Shown here: positions 34,181-43,086 of the stretch, piece after piece | How positions within the stretch are numbered: the first letter of the stretch is position 1 | Layout: every line of letters starts with the position of its first letter | Origin: Cytophagaceae bacterium | GTDB lineage: Bacteria > Bacteroidota > Bacteroidia > Flavobacteriales > Flavobacteriaceae | Assembly: GCA_002710685.1 (NCBI GenBank) | Contig: PALD01000064.1 | Location: 62,001 to 126,000, forward strand | DNA length: 64,000 nucleotides | Reading direction: 5' to 3' | Position numbers and translations under genes: made by a program | The notes under the pieces: generated by a model | Told to the model about the DNA's origin: nothing | The model's database searches: none | What the model saw: only the letters and a program-made list of their open reading frames with translations

Positions 34181-36079
34181 TTAGTTTTTGCTATTCATCG
34201 TCTGCTCCAGCGCTTTTGCATTTTTTAGCGCAACGGAATATGCATCCACAATTTTTTGTGCGTTTTCAACCGTGGGGTTTTTAATGGCTTCGGCAATGTA
34301 TGGCATCTTCAGGATGTCAAAGTTTTCGGTTTGTGTTTCTTTGGCAACAGCCTTAAAGGCCTCGGAATATGATTTTGCCATGAGCGCGCCACTGTTCTGT
34401 GCTATAATTTGAGCTAGTGTGGGTGACTTTGTTTCTTCTTTTGTGGATTGTTTAATGGCCTTAGTGGACTGTGCAAGGTAAATGGGTTCATAATCAGCAT
34501 CAAGATTTGCGACTGCCTTTTGTAGCTTGTCCAGTACTTGCTGTATTTTTTCTATCTCTTTACCGTTGTCATTATGGTTTATTCCCACCGCTGTATTGAT
34601 AAAGCTGAAGGCATCTTCACCAGCGGAAGAGGACCAGGCAATGCCCACGATGTTTTTATAATCTCCCAGTTTCATTGCATCTGGGGATACAGATATGCCC
34701 ATACCATCGCCCTGACCTGATGGGAGTATGTAATCACCTATGTTAGTTTGTCCTATGACCTTTATGGGAACTTGCCCCATGAAGGCAACTTTTGCATAAT
34801 CACGGTCAGAACCTTGGGGAGGCATGGCGCCTATGACCGTGGGGTTTTGACTGATTACCATAAAGGTGTTGGCATGGGTGAAACTTTTTGAGATTTCACC
34901 TCCATCAACGCCCACTATTTCTCCGAATGTCAATTTTTCATTGGGATTGCGCTTTTTGAGCCACTCGGCATAATCTGCTCCGCCAGATTCAAATGCCACA
35001 CCACGGGTTTCTTGATTGTAAGAGATATATGCACCAAACTGCCACCCGGCAACCCCCATATCTATAAAACTCCAGAGGGCATCATCACAATCACCCACGG
35101 TACACCCTGTTGCCAGGGCAGCGCCCAAATTGACGCCAAATCCAAAAGAAGAATTTAGCAATTCTAGATAAATGAGATATGCATTGAAAGTGTAATCGTT
35201 AGCAAAGAAGGTATTAGGAGGGACATCAGCAGGGTCAGTATTTTCTTCACCACCATCTAAAATATCATCAACCGAGGGCTCACCAAAAATACTGGTCAAC
35301 AGCACTTCATCAAGATTATCAAGATATTCAAAACCCTCGATACGGCCACGGGCCGTGTTGCCAGAAAAAAAAGTGAGATAGTTGTAATCACGATGGGCAT
35401 AAGAGGTGTTCATCATGTTGACCGCTATGCCCTGACCTCCTGTTTCGACTAGTAGTGCATGGGCATTTTTATCGTCTTCATCGCCAAAAACAGAGTGTTT
35501 TATGGTTACCTTTTTTTGAAATGAGCTACTGTCATTGACTTCGAGTTTGCCATTTAGCTGTGTGTCTCCATCCACGGTTAGGTTGCCGCTTAAATAGGAG
35601 GGGCTTTCATTGTTCACATTCAGGTCTGCGTTGAGGTTTGTAACGCCATCTGCAATGATTTCCCTATGTTTTACATAGGGTATGTAATACAAAGGCTGCT
35701 CGCTAAAAAGAATAAAACCACCGCCGTTGTTTATATCTATTTCCACGGTTAGGGTTTTGGCATCAGCCCAATAGATTTCATTAAAGGTTGCGCTGCCCTC
35801 TCCTGTGGGTGTTCCGTGGCCTATGATAACATTGATCATGCCGTATGGGTCTGTCTCGGTCTCCTGGGTTTCTTGATATTCTAAAATGCCGTTTTTTCCG
35901 GCAATGGTAAAACGCATGGTCACTGGGGTGCTTCCCAGGTTACCAGCGGCTATGTCAACCCCGGGTATTTCTTGGCCATCGTTGTTCATCACAATGGCCT
36001 GGTAGCTAATGCCGTCAGTTTGTGCAAATAATGGTATGGAGCAAAAAAGAAAAGATAAAAGATTAATTATTTGTTTCAT
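34181..36079 (-). CDS. Secreted fibre-like protein with GADYAEW (peptidase G2-like) region
   Basis: A 632-residue exported protein. ATG 36079 begins a signal peptide (MKQIINLLSFLFCSIPLFAQ). Residues about 20-135 form a domain common in large secreted Bacteroidota proteins (GISYQAIVMNNDGQEI, YGMINVIIGHG). A beta-rich stalk follows (NLNADLNVNNES, SGNLTVDGDTQLNGKLEVN). From about residue 365, GGADYAEWLKKRNP, FGEIVGVDGGEISK and VISQNPTVIGA resemble the phage-fibre peptidase G2 family, then a helical tail rich in Lys, Ala and Thr. There is no T9SS sorting domain. Last gene of a tight three-gene operon. An adhesive or fibre role is inference. Confidence 0.65.
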   Translation of the reverse strand: MKQIINLLSFLFCSIPLFAQTDGISYQAIVMNNDGQEIPGVDIAAGNLGSTPVTMRFTIAGKNGILEYQETQETETDPYGMINVIIGHGTPTGEGSATFNEIYWADAKTLTVEIDINNGGGFILFSEQPLYYIPYVKHREIIADGVTNLNADLNVNNESPSYLSGNLTVDGDTQLNGKLEVNDSSSFQKKVTIKHSVFGDEDDKNAHALLVETGGQGIAVNMMNTSYAHRDYNYLTFFSGNTARGRIEGFEYLDNLDEVLLTSIFGEPSVDDILDGGEENTDPADVPPNTFFANDYTFNAYLIYLELLNSSFGFGVNLGAALATGCTVGDCDDALWSFIDMGVAGWQFGAYISYNQETRGVAFESGGADYAEWLKKRNPNEKLTFGEIVGVDGGEISKSFTHANTFMVISQNPTVIGAMPPQGSDRDYAKVAFMGQVPIKVIGQTNIGDYILPSGQGDGMGISVSPDAMKLGDYKNIVGIAWSSSAGEDAFSFINTAVGINHNDNGKEIEKIQQVLDKLQKAVANLDADYEPIYLAQSTKAIKQSTKEETKSPTLAQIIAQNSGALMAKSYSEAFKAVAKETQTENFDILKMPYIAEAIKNPTVENAQKIVDAYSVALKNAKALEQTMNSKN

Positions 36080-36089
36080 GATCAATAGT

Positions 36090-36740
36090 TTAAAAAGCGC
36101 AATTGCAGCCAGGAAGGTTTATTACCAGGCCTACACTGACTTGATGGGTAGATATGTTGAGATTTTCTTGGCTGGCCCCTGTTGCCGCTATTTGAAAGCT
36201 ATAGCCATAAGAATAGGCAAGTTGTGCCATGGCATTTTTTGCTATGGGGAACTGTATTCCTGGACCCGCCCTGGCATAAACTATATGACTATCAAATTCA
36301 TCTTCTCCCTTAAGGTCATATACATCATTATTGATGGTTTGACTGCCATGTACGAGAAATTCGATTGACGGTATTGCCCTGAGGAAGAATTTAAAATCGC
36401 GATGTTGCAAGAAAGTATATTCTATACCAGGGGAAATCCCTATGTACCGCACATCCCAGGAATAGTGCACATCAAGGGCGGCACTGCTGCCCTCTGAGGC
36501 ATAACCCATGTAGGAGAGGCTGCCCAGAAGGAATAAATTACGTTTGTCATTGAGGATTTGGCGGTAGCCCACGGTCAGGAAACCCTTAGTCTTGCTCTGT
36601 AAATCCTTGAGGGCGGTACCCTGTGAATCTGTATAATGAAAACTTGAAATTACGGGCCCTGCCTCAAAGAAAATCTGCTGCGCTTTAATTTGGCTTACGC
36701 CAAAAAAACAAAGCAGCGCCAAGAACATGCTCTTTTTCAT
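36090..36740 (-). CDS. Small outer-membrane beta-barrel protein
   Basis: A 216-residue protein with a signal peptide (MKKSMFLALLCFFGVSQIKAQ) and alternating amphipathic strands (FFEAGPVISSFHYTD, LFLLGSLSYMGYASE, VRYIGISPGIEYTFL, AQLAYSYGYSFQIAA, VSVGLVINL), as in PorT/OmpW-like barrels with 8 to 10 strands. No enzymatic motif. It sits 2 bp after the T9SS-sorted gene and 10 bp before the fibre-like gene. It could anchor or export a partner, which is inference from the operon. Confidence 0.72.
   Translation of the reverse strand: MKKSMFLALLCFFGVSQIKAQQIFFEAGPVISSFHYTDSQGTALKDLQSKTKGFLTVGYRQILNDKRNLFLLGSLSYMGYASEGSSAALDVHYSWDVRYIGISPGIEYTFLQHRDFKFFLRAIPSIEFLVHGSQTINNDVYDLKGEDEFDSHIVYARAGPGIQFPIAKNAMAQLAYSYGYSFQIAATGASQENLNISTHQVSVGLVINLPGCNCAF
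36692..36701 (-). repeat. Dispersed mini-hairpin GGC-GTAA-GCC (minus strand)
   Basis: Plus strand reads TTTGGC-TTAC-GCC followed by seven A; in the signal-peptide codons of the barrel gene. Confidence 0.6.
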
Positions 36741-36742
36741 CC

Positions 36743-37243
36743 TTAGTTCTTGATTATCATGTTAGTGAATCTGGTACGGCCTACTTTCGTGACAACGAGA
36801 TAATTGCCCGCCGAAAATCTAGAAAGGTCAAGAATGGCGCTGGCATCCGCATCATAAGTGATAACCTTGAGCATTTTGCCTGCCATGTCATACACTTCTA
36901 CGCGAGCTTCCAGCAATCTGTCTTTATCAAATTTGAACCTTACGTAACTGCTAAAGGGATTAGGGTAGACAAAAACACGTGAGGAACCTTCTTCAAGCAA
37001 GTCGCCAAAAACGGTGGGCGAGAGGGGCTGTATAAAACCTTGTCTTATTTCATTGCCCTCAAGTTGATAGCGGCCTGTAGGGCTGGCCTGACCTATACTT
37101 TGCTGAAAGAAGTATATATCACTGTTTATTTTAACGATATCAGACTTTCCCTGGGTGCCCAGGCTTTCCCTCATTTTAGACTGAGCAAAACCCGCATGTG
37201 CTAATATCAATAACATGAAAACAGTAAGGTAATTGTATTTCAT
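36743..37243 (-). CDS. Small secreted protein with T9SS type A sorting domain
   Basis: A 166-residue protein starting at ATG 37243, which gives the signal peptide MKYNYLTVFMLLILAHAGFAQ; the longer frame from 37444 would run into the divergent gene. The middle holds YFFQQSIGQASPTGRYQLEGNEIRQGFIQP, a motif widely seen in flavobacterial secreted proteins. The C-terminal 75 residues are a type A sorting domain (VFVYPNPFSSYVRFKF, EARVEVYDMAGKML, FSAGNYLVVTKVG), so it should cross the outer membrane by the GldKLMN-powered machinery and be attached to the surface. First gene of the operon ending in the fibre-like gene. Confidence 0.85.
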   Translation of the reverse strand: MKYNYLTVFMLLILAHAGFAQSKMRESLGTQGKSDIVKINSDIYFFQQSIGQASPTGRYQLEGNEIRQGFIQPLSPTVFGDLLEEGSSRVFVYPNPFSSYVRFKFDKDRLLEARVEVYDMAGKMLKVITYDADASAILDLSRFSAGNYLVVTKVGRTRFTNMIIKN

Positions 37244-37302
37244 TTCAGTTGGTTTATTGCTAATGTATTGATTTATAGTATATATTAGTGGTTTTTGTGG
37301 TG

Positions 37303-37324
37303 TTGTCCACCGTTTGTCCACCGT
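37303..37324. promoter_or_regulatory. Tandem 11-bp direct repeat, candidate operator
   Basis: TTGTCCACCGT occurs twice without a gap (37303-37313 and 37314-37324) in the 152-bp gap between the T9SS-sorted gene and the divergent TPR-HTH regulator. An 11-bp period is about one helical turn, so a protein could bind both units on the same face of the DNA. Confidence 0.5.
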
Positions 37325-37395
37325 GGTTTCAGATAAAAAACCATTCCTTTCGGTGAAATTTATACTGCAATACTCGTTACCTAACTTTTTAAGAA

Positions 37396-39141
37396 ATGAA
37401 AAATTCTCGACAGGTCTTATCCTTTCTTGTTCTACTTTATTCAAGTATTGGGTTTTCGCAGGATCAAAAAACAGTTGACAGTCTACTTGCCATTGTCAAA
37501 ACTCAAAAGGATACTTCACGCATCAATACCTATCGTAGCCTTTTTTTTGAATTTATCTATGCAGATTATAAAAAGGCTGGGCAATACAATGCACTCAGCA
37601 GGAAGTATGCCTATGAATTAGGAAATAAAGATTTTATCGCACGCACCACTAATGAATATGGCGTGTACCACTTGATAATTTCAGATTATAGGGATGCCGT
37701 TAAGATACTGGATACAGCCTATACCCTTTACGAAGAACTGGGTAACAAGGAGCGCATGAGCGCACTGCTCAATAACAAGGCAAATGCACTTAGAAGCCTG
37801 GGGCAAATGGATGCAGCACTTGAAACCCATATGAAATCCCTGAAGATAAAAGAAGAGCTGGGGCTTACGGGTGATCCTATCGGCGCTAGCTATTGGAACA
37901 TTGGCAATATTCATGGAGATATGGGCAATTACAATATCTCTAATGAATATTATAGAAAAGCCTTGAAAATCTATGAAGCACTAAATCAGGAAGAAGATGT
38001 GCTAACCCTCAACAACCTGCTCGCCATAAACTATAAAAACCTAAAGGACTATAGCAAGGCCATACCCGTCCTCAAAGAATCCATTGAAGCATATAGAAAG
38101 TTCAATAGGCCTAACGATGAGGCGGGTGCCTACGATAATTTAGGACAACTGTATGTTGATATGGATAGCCTAGATCAAGCGCTCGAGAATTTTGAAAAAT
38201 CGCTTGCCATTAGTAAAGAAAACGGCGAACGCTCACTGGTAGGTCTCAACTTAAGGAATATAGGCGATGTCTATCTCAAGCAGGGCAATGCCGCAAGGGC
38301 ACTGCCGCTTTTTCAAGAAGCTTTGAAAATCTCTAAAGAAACGGGGACTAACAAAAAGATGATACTTGACTATAAAAAACTTGCGGCTGCCCATGCTGAT
38401 CTAGGCCACTATAAACTGGCCTATGAAAATCATGTAAATTATCATGAACTCAATGATTCTCTTATAGGAAAGGAAACCGAGGAGAATTTTAAAGAGCTTG
38501 AAGCTAAATATCAAACCGAAAAGAAAGAACAACAGCTTGAACTGCAAAAAAGTCAAATAAATCTACTTGAAGAAAAGCAGCAAAAAGGGCGTTTACGCAA
38601 TATCCTGCTCATCAGCGTGTCCATCATCACGCTTGCCCTTTTAATCGCCATCTATTATGCCTTGCGGCAAAAAATACGCAGAAAGGAGGCCGAAGAAGAA
38701 AAGTTGCAAAATGAGATAGATTATAAAAAGAGGGAGCTAACCGCCCAGGCCGTACAACTGGCACATAAAAATGAAATGCTCGAAAAGCTCAAGGTGCAAT
38801 TGAACGAGCTTTCGCCAAAATCAAATACCTCGCAGGATATTCAACGGCTTGTGAATGATATACGCATCGACATGGCCAATGATGCTAACTGGTTGCAGTT
38901 TAAGAGCTATTTTGAAGAAGTGCATCAAAATTTTTATAATCAGGTAAAGACGAAATATCCTGTGTTGAGTCAAAATGACCTTCGCCTTATCGCGCTCCTC
39001 AAGATGAACCTTTCTTCTAAAGAAATAGCCAATGTTTTGAACGTTTCGCCGGAAGGCATAAAGAAATCCCGGTACAGGCTGCGTAAAAAACTGGAGCTAG
39101 ATACTGAGGATTCTCTCGAAGAAACCATTATGCAGTTATAA
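37396..39141 (+). CDS. Membrane TPR sensor with C-terminal LuxR-type HTH
   Basis: A 581-residue protein with a signal peptide (ending SIGFSQ), about six TPR units from residue 60 to 345 (for example KNLKDYSKAIPVLKESIEAY), a coiled coil, one membrane helix (about 400-420, ILLISVSIITLALLIAIYYAL) and a cytoplasmic part. The last 60 residues are a LuxR-like HTH (LIALLKMNLSSKEIANVLNVSPEGIKKSRYRLRKKL). The TPR array therefore lies in the periplasm and the HTH in the cytoplasm, a layout typical of Bacteroidota one-protein transducers. It is divergent from the secreted operon, which it may control through the tandem repeat. No receiver or kinase domain is present. Confidence 0.85.
   Translation: MKNSRQVLSFLVLLYSSIGFSQDQKTVDSLLAIVKTQKDTSRINTYRSLFFEFIYADYKKAGQYNALSRKYAYELGNKDFIARTTNEYGVYHLIISDYRDAVKILDTAYTLYEELGNKERMSALLNNKANALRSLGQMDAALETHMKSLKIKEELGLTGDPIGASYWNIGNIHGDMGNYNISNEYYRKALKIYEALNQEEDVLTLNNLLAINYKNLKDYSKAIPVLKESIEAYRKFNRPNDEAGAYDNLGQLYVDMDSLDQALENFEKSLAISKENGERSLVGLNLRNIGDVYLKQGNAARALPLFQEALKISKETGTNKKMILDYKKLAAAHADLGHYKLAYENHVNYHELNDSLIGKETEENFKELEAKYQTEKKEQQLELQKSQINLLEEKQQKGRLRNILLISVSIITLALLIAIYYALRQKIRRKEAEEEKLQNEIDYKKRELTAQAVQLAHKNEMLEKLKVQLNELSPKSNTSQDIQRLVNDIRIDMANDANWLQFKSYFEEVHQNFYNQVKTKYPVLSQNDLRLIALLKMNLSSKEIANVLNVSPEGIKKSRYRLRKKLELDTEDSLEETIMQL
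39048..39057 (+). repeat. Dispersed mini-hairpin variant GCC-GGAA-GGC
   Basis: Found as TTTCGCCGGAAGGC in the HTH codons of the regulator; the same 14 bases recur at 53687 in gldM. Confidence 0.4.
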
Positions 39142-39143
39142 AA

Positions 39144-39175
39144 CAAAAAGGCCGTTCACAATTGCGAACGGCCTT
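39144..39175 (-). terminator. Terminator of the groESL operon
   Basis: AAGGCCGTTC (39148-39157) pairs with GAACGGCCTT (39166-39175). On the minus strand the hairpin is followed by TTTTTGTTTT, giving a good rho-independent terminator after groEL. Confidence 0.85.
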
Positions 39176-39199
39176 GAATATTAAGTACGAAGATGTATT

Positions 39200-40843
<1,644 letters not shown>

Positions 40844-40858
40844 TTATATTTTTGTTGG

Positions 40859-40875
40859 TTTCGCTTTAAGCGAAA
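40859..40875. repeat. Dispersed palindrome TTTCGCTT-T-AAGCGAAA
   Basis: Perfect 8-bp arms around one base in the 73-bp groES-groEL gap. In the mRNA it would form a hairpin between the two cistrons and could tune their relative amounts. Confidence 0.5.
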
Positions 40876-40910
40876 AAAAATTATGGTTAATTGTTTAAAG
40901 AAGTTAGAGA

Positions 40911-41186
40911 TTAAACTATCGCGAGGATGTCATCCTCACGCATCATAAGATAGTCAACGCCATCAAGTTTGATCTCTGTGCCGGCATATTTGCCATATAG
41001 TACACTGTCACCCACCTTGACGGTCATGTCATGGTCCTTGTTGCCACTTCCCACAGCTACTACTTTTCCTTTTTGTGGTTTTTCTTTAGCGGTGTCTGGT
41101 ATGTATAAACCAGATGCTGTTTTGGTCTCTGCGGCCATAGGCTCCACAAGGACCCTGTCTGAAAGGGGCTTGATGTTTACTCCCAT
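40911..41186 (-). CDS. groES: Co-chaperonin GroES
   Basis: A 91-residue ring cap of GroEL. Marks: [43 protein letters not shown], including the mobile loop, and [29 protein letters not shown]. First gene of the groESL operon. Confidence 0.98.
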   Translation of the reverse strand: MGVNIKPLSDRVLVEPMAAETKTASGLYIPDTAKEKPQKGKVVAVGSGNKDHDMTVKVGDSVLYGKYAGTEIKLDGVDYLMMREDDILAIV

Positions 41187-41240
41187 TGTTTTATTGATTT
41201 TTATGTTTAACTAATTTTTCTAAAGTTCAAGGGCTAGTGG

Positions 41241-41256
41241 GCAGAAATTATGCCAG
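41241..41256 (-). promoter_or_regulatory. Candidate sigma-54 type promoter of groESL
   Basis: On the minus strand CTGGCATAATTTCTGC has GG and GC separated by exactly 10 bp, as sigma-54 holoenzyme requires (-24/-12), and ends 54 bp before the groES start. Upstream, CTTTTTGTCAGCCAGTC could provide an activator site. A reading as a diverged TTTG-N20-TAATTT housekeeping promoter is also possible. Confidence 0.45.
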
Positions 41257-41280
41257 TAGCGACTGGCTGACAAAAAGGCA

Positions 41281-41306
41281 AAAAAAAGACCGCATTACTG
41301 CGGTCT
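41281..41306 (-). terminator. Terminator of the miaB-secG operon
   Basis: AGACCGCA (41287-41294) pairs with TGCGGTCT (41299-41306) around TTAC. The minus strand continues with eight T. It lies 29 bp beyond the secG stop. Confidence 0.85.
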
Positions 41307-41334
41307 GTGAAATTTTATGCTGTAAAAAATGTCA

Positions 41335-41679
41335 TTAATTTGACGTGCTGTCCGTTGAAGTGGCAGGTGTTGTTGTTGCGGGTGCTTGCTGTGCAGGGGC
41401 AATGTCCTCAATGTTTTCTCCTTGAATCAACTTGGATTCTGAGTCATTTCCTCCAAAGATCGTCACGTTGCTTATCAAGATAAGCACGAGCAAAAGCGTG
41501 GCAAGTACCCATGTACTCCTGTCAAGAAAATCAGTGGTTTTCTTCACACCGCCCATTTGCTGTGTTCCTGCTCCACCAAAACTAGATGATAAACCTCCAC
41601 CTTTAGGGTTTTGTACCATGATAACAACGATAAGCAAAAATGCCACAACGATGATGAGCCCTAAGAATATTAAAAACAT
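41335..41679 (-). CDS. secG: Preprotein translocase subunit SecG
   Basis: A 114-residue inner-membrane protein with two helices (MFLIFLGLIIVVAFLLIVVIMVQ and TWVLATLLLVLILISNVTIF) joined by the conserved loop QNPKGGGLSSSFGGAGTQQMGGVKKTTDFLDRST. SecG assists SecYE and SecA. The C-terminal tail is rich in Ala, Pro and Thr, as in other Bacteroidota. Last gene of the miaB operon. Confidence 0.93.
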   Translation of the reverse strand: MFLIFLGLIIVVAFLLIVVIMVQNPKGGGLSSSFGGAGTQQMGGVKKTTDFLDRSTWVLATLLLVLILISNVTIFGGNDSESKLIQGENIEDIAPAQQAPATTTPATSTDSTSN

Positions 41680-41687
41680 AATCTTTA

Positions 41688-42515
41688 TTATTTATTATCC
41701 TGCAATCTGTCTATTGCCCGAATTTGGTCTGCAAAGAAACCACTTTTTTTGGGATATTTCAAACTTAAAATCTTGTAGGCCATTTTGGCCTTTTTGTAAT
41801 TCTTCTGTTCTGTGTAAACCCTTGCCAGTGTTTCGGTCATGAGGGTTTCGGGGGGTAGTTCCTGCTCGCTGGCCAGATTCTTTTTTATGGTTTCCTCTGG
41901 AGGTTTTACCTTGATTTTCGGCGAGTTTTTGATAAACTCATCGATGATCTGAAATTTTTTCTCCCGTTGTGGATCAAGATGCTCATTTTCTGTATCGGGT
42001 TCACTTTTGCCAGGGCGGTCAATGGGTTTTAATACCGTGAGCTTTAACCATTCTCCAAAGGAGTGCGTGTCACTCTTTGTAAAATCAATGGGCGTGCCCA
42101 TGACAGGGGTGCTGGTTTGGGGTTCTTTGCGTACAAAGAAGTTGGGGTCAAGCACATCATTGGCCTTTTTGAGTTCTTCTTTTTCCACTTGTATTGAGAC
42201 ATCGTGGGCTCCATGTACATTAATGTTTCTCAACTTTGACTCTTGCTCCTTTATTTGATGGCTGATGTCATTTTGCTGAAAAGCATCTGAAGTGATAAAA
42301 TCAAAAAGGATGGACCTGTCCTGGGTATGGGCGGCCGTTACCTTTAATTGCTTGTTATAATGATAGCTATTTGCATTTTTAAGTCCTTTGAGGTAAACCG
42401 CCCTGGCGGCCTGAAAAAATGGAAACTTGTCCACAATGGTCGCCAATTGTTCCGTTTGTTGTGCGGTAAGGCGCTCAGGATGTTCCAGGAGATATGTAAA
42501 GGTCTGTATGTTCAT
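41688..42515 (-). CDS. Conserved Bacteroidota protein with TPR-like C-terminus
   Basis: A 275-residue cytoplasmic protein without signal peptide. The N-terminus (TFTYLLEHPERLTAQQTEQLATIVDKFPFFQAARAVYLKGLK) is well conserved in Bacteroidota. The central part is charged and probably disordered. The last 60 residues form one or two TPR helices (ETLARVYTEQKNYKKAKMAYKILSLKYPKKSGFFADQI). Function unknown. Its fixed position between lptE and secG, with no gap to lptE, suggests a link to envelope biogenesis; this is inference. Confidence 0.75.
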   Translation of the reverse strand: MNIQTFTYLLEHPERLTAQQTEQLATIVDKFPFFQAARAVYLKGLKNANSYHYNKQLKVTAAHTQDRSILFDFITSDAFQQNDISHQIKEQESKLRNINVHGAHDVSIQVEKEELKKANDVLDPNFFVRKEPQTSTPVMGTPIDFTKSDTHSFGEWLKLTVLKPIDRPGKSEPDTENEHLDPQREKKFQIIDEFIKNSPKIKVKPPEETIKKNLASEQELPPETLMTETLARVYTEQKNYKKAKMAYKILSLKYPKKSGFFADQIRAIDRLQDNK

Positions 42516-43031
42516 CTACCACTTGGCCAGTGAAGCGTTAAAAATATCCTGGGTGATACGTTCAAAGATTTCTGCAACTGCATCATCAAGTACTGCCCCT
42601 ACCAGCTGTTGTGTGCCAGGCCTGTCAACATAAAATGAAAAGCGTTGCTCAAAGTCATCGCTGCCGTCTTCCTTCTTTGTGTTAATGAACCGTACATTGA
42701 TGGCAATGGTCAAGCGGTTTTGTGCGGCAACGTTATCAGATGTTGCTGTTTGAGGAGCGATATAATAATCTACGATTTCACCCTCATAGATAAGGTCGCC
42801 ACCATTGTTTACCAGGCTCAGGCTGGTCTGGTTCTGTATCAAGTCCTGCAGGGCAAAGGTAAAGTCGCGGTCAAGCCCGGGCTCGATAAGCGGGGCATCG
42901 TTCACAAAGTTGTTTACCTGAAACGTCTCGGTCCCCGGCTCAATGGACACTCCAGAAAAACTGTAGAACCCACAACTTGTCAAGGTAAGTAGGCTTGCGC
43001 CAAAAAAAATACTTTTGATTCGGTTTCTCAT
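42516..43031 (-). CDS. lptE: LptE-family LPS-assembly lipoprotein
   Basis: A 171-residue outer-membrane lipoprotein (signal ending LLTLTSCGFYSFSG) expected to plug the LptD barrel and help insert LPS. Support: lipobox, length, the opening GFYSFSGVSIEPGTETFQVNNFVNDAPLIEPGL and the late SFYVDRPGTQQLVGAVLDDAVAEIFERITQDIF segment, both usual in Bacteroidota LptE-like proteins. It lies 55 bp after the sigma-54 regulator and directly before the TPR-like gene. Confidence 0.85.
   Translation of the reverse strand: MRNRIKSIFFGASLLTLTSCGFYSFSGVSIEPGTETFQVNNFVNDAPLIEPGLDRDFTFALQDLIQNQTSLSLVNNGGDLIYEGEIVDYYIAPQTATSDNVAAQNRLTIAINVRFINTKKEDGSDDFEQRFSFYVDRPGTQQLVGAVLDDAVAEIFERITQDIFNASLAKW
42992..43001 (-). 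repeat. Dispersed mini-hairpin GGC-GCAA-GCC (minus strand)
   Basis: Plus strand reads GGC-TTGC-GCC followed by eight A; in the signal-peptide codons of lptE. Confidence 0.6.
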
Positions 43032-43086
43032 GCTTGTAGCGTCCTATTTTAAGGGCTTAAACGTAATTAAATTTTATTAAAGTGCC

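Noticed and set aside
37244..37444. N-terminal extension of the T9SS-sorted protein to 37444
   Set aside because: It would overlap the start of the divergent regulator and place 67 residues before an obvious signal peptide.
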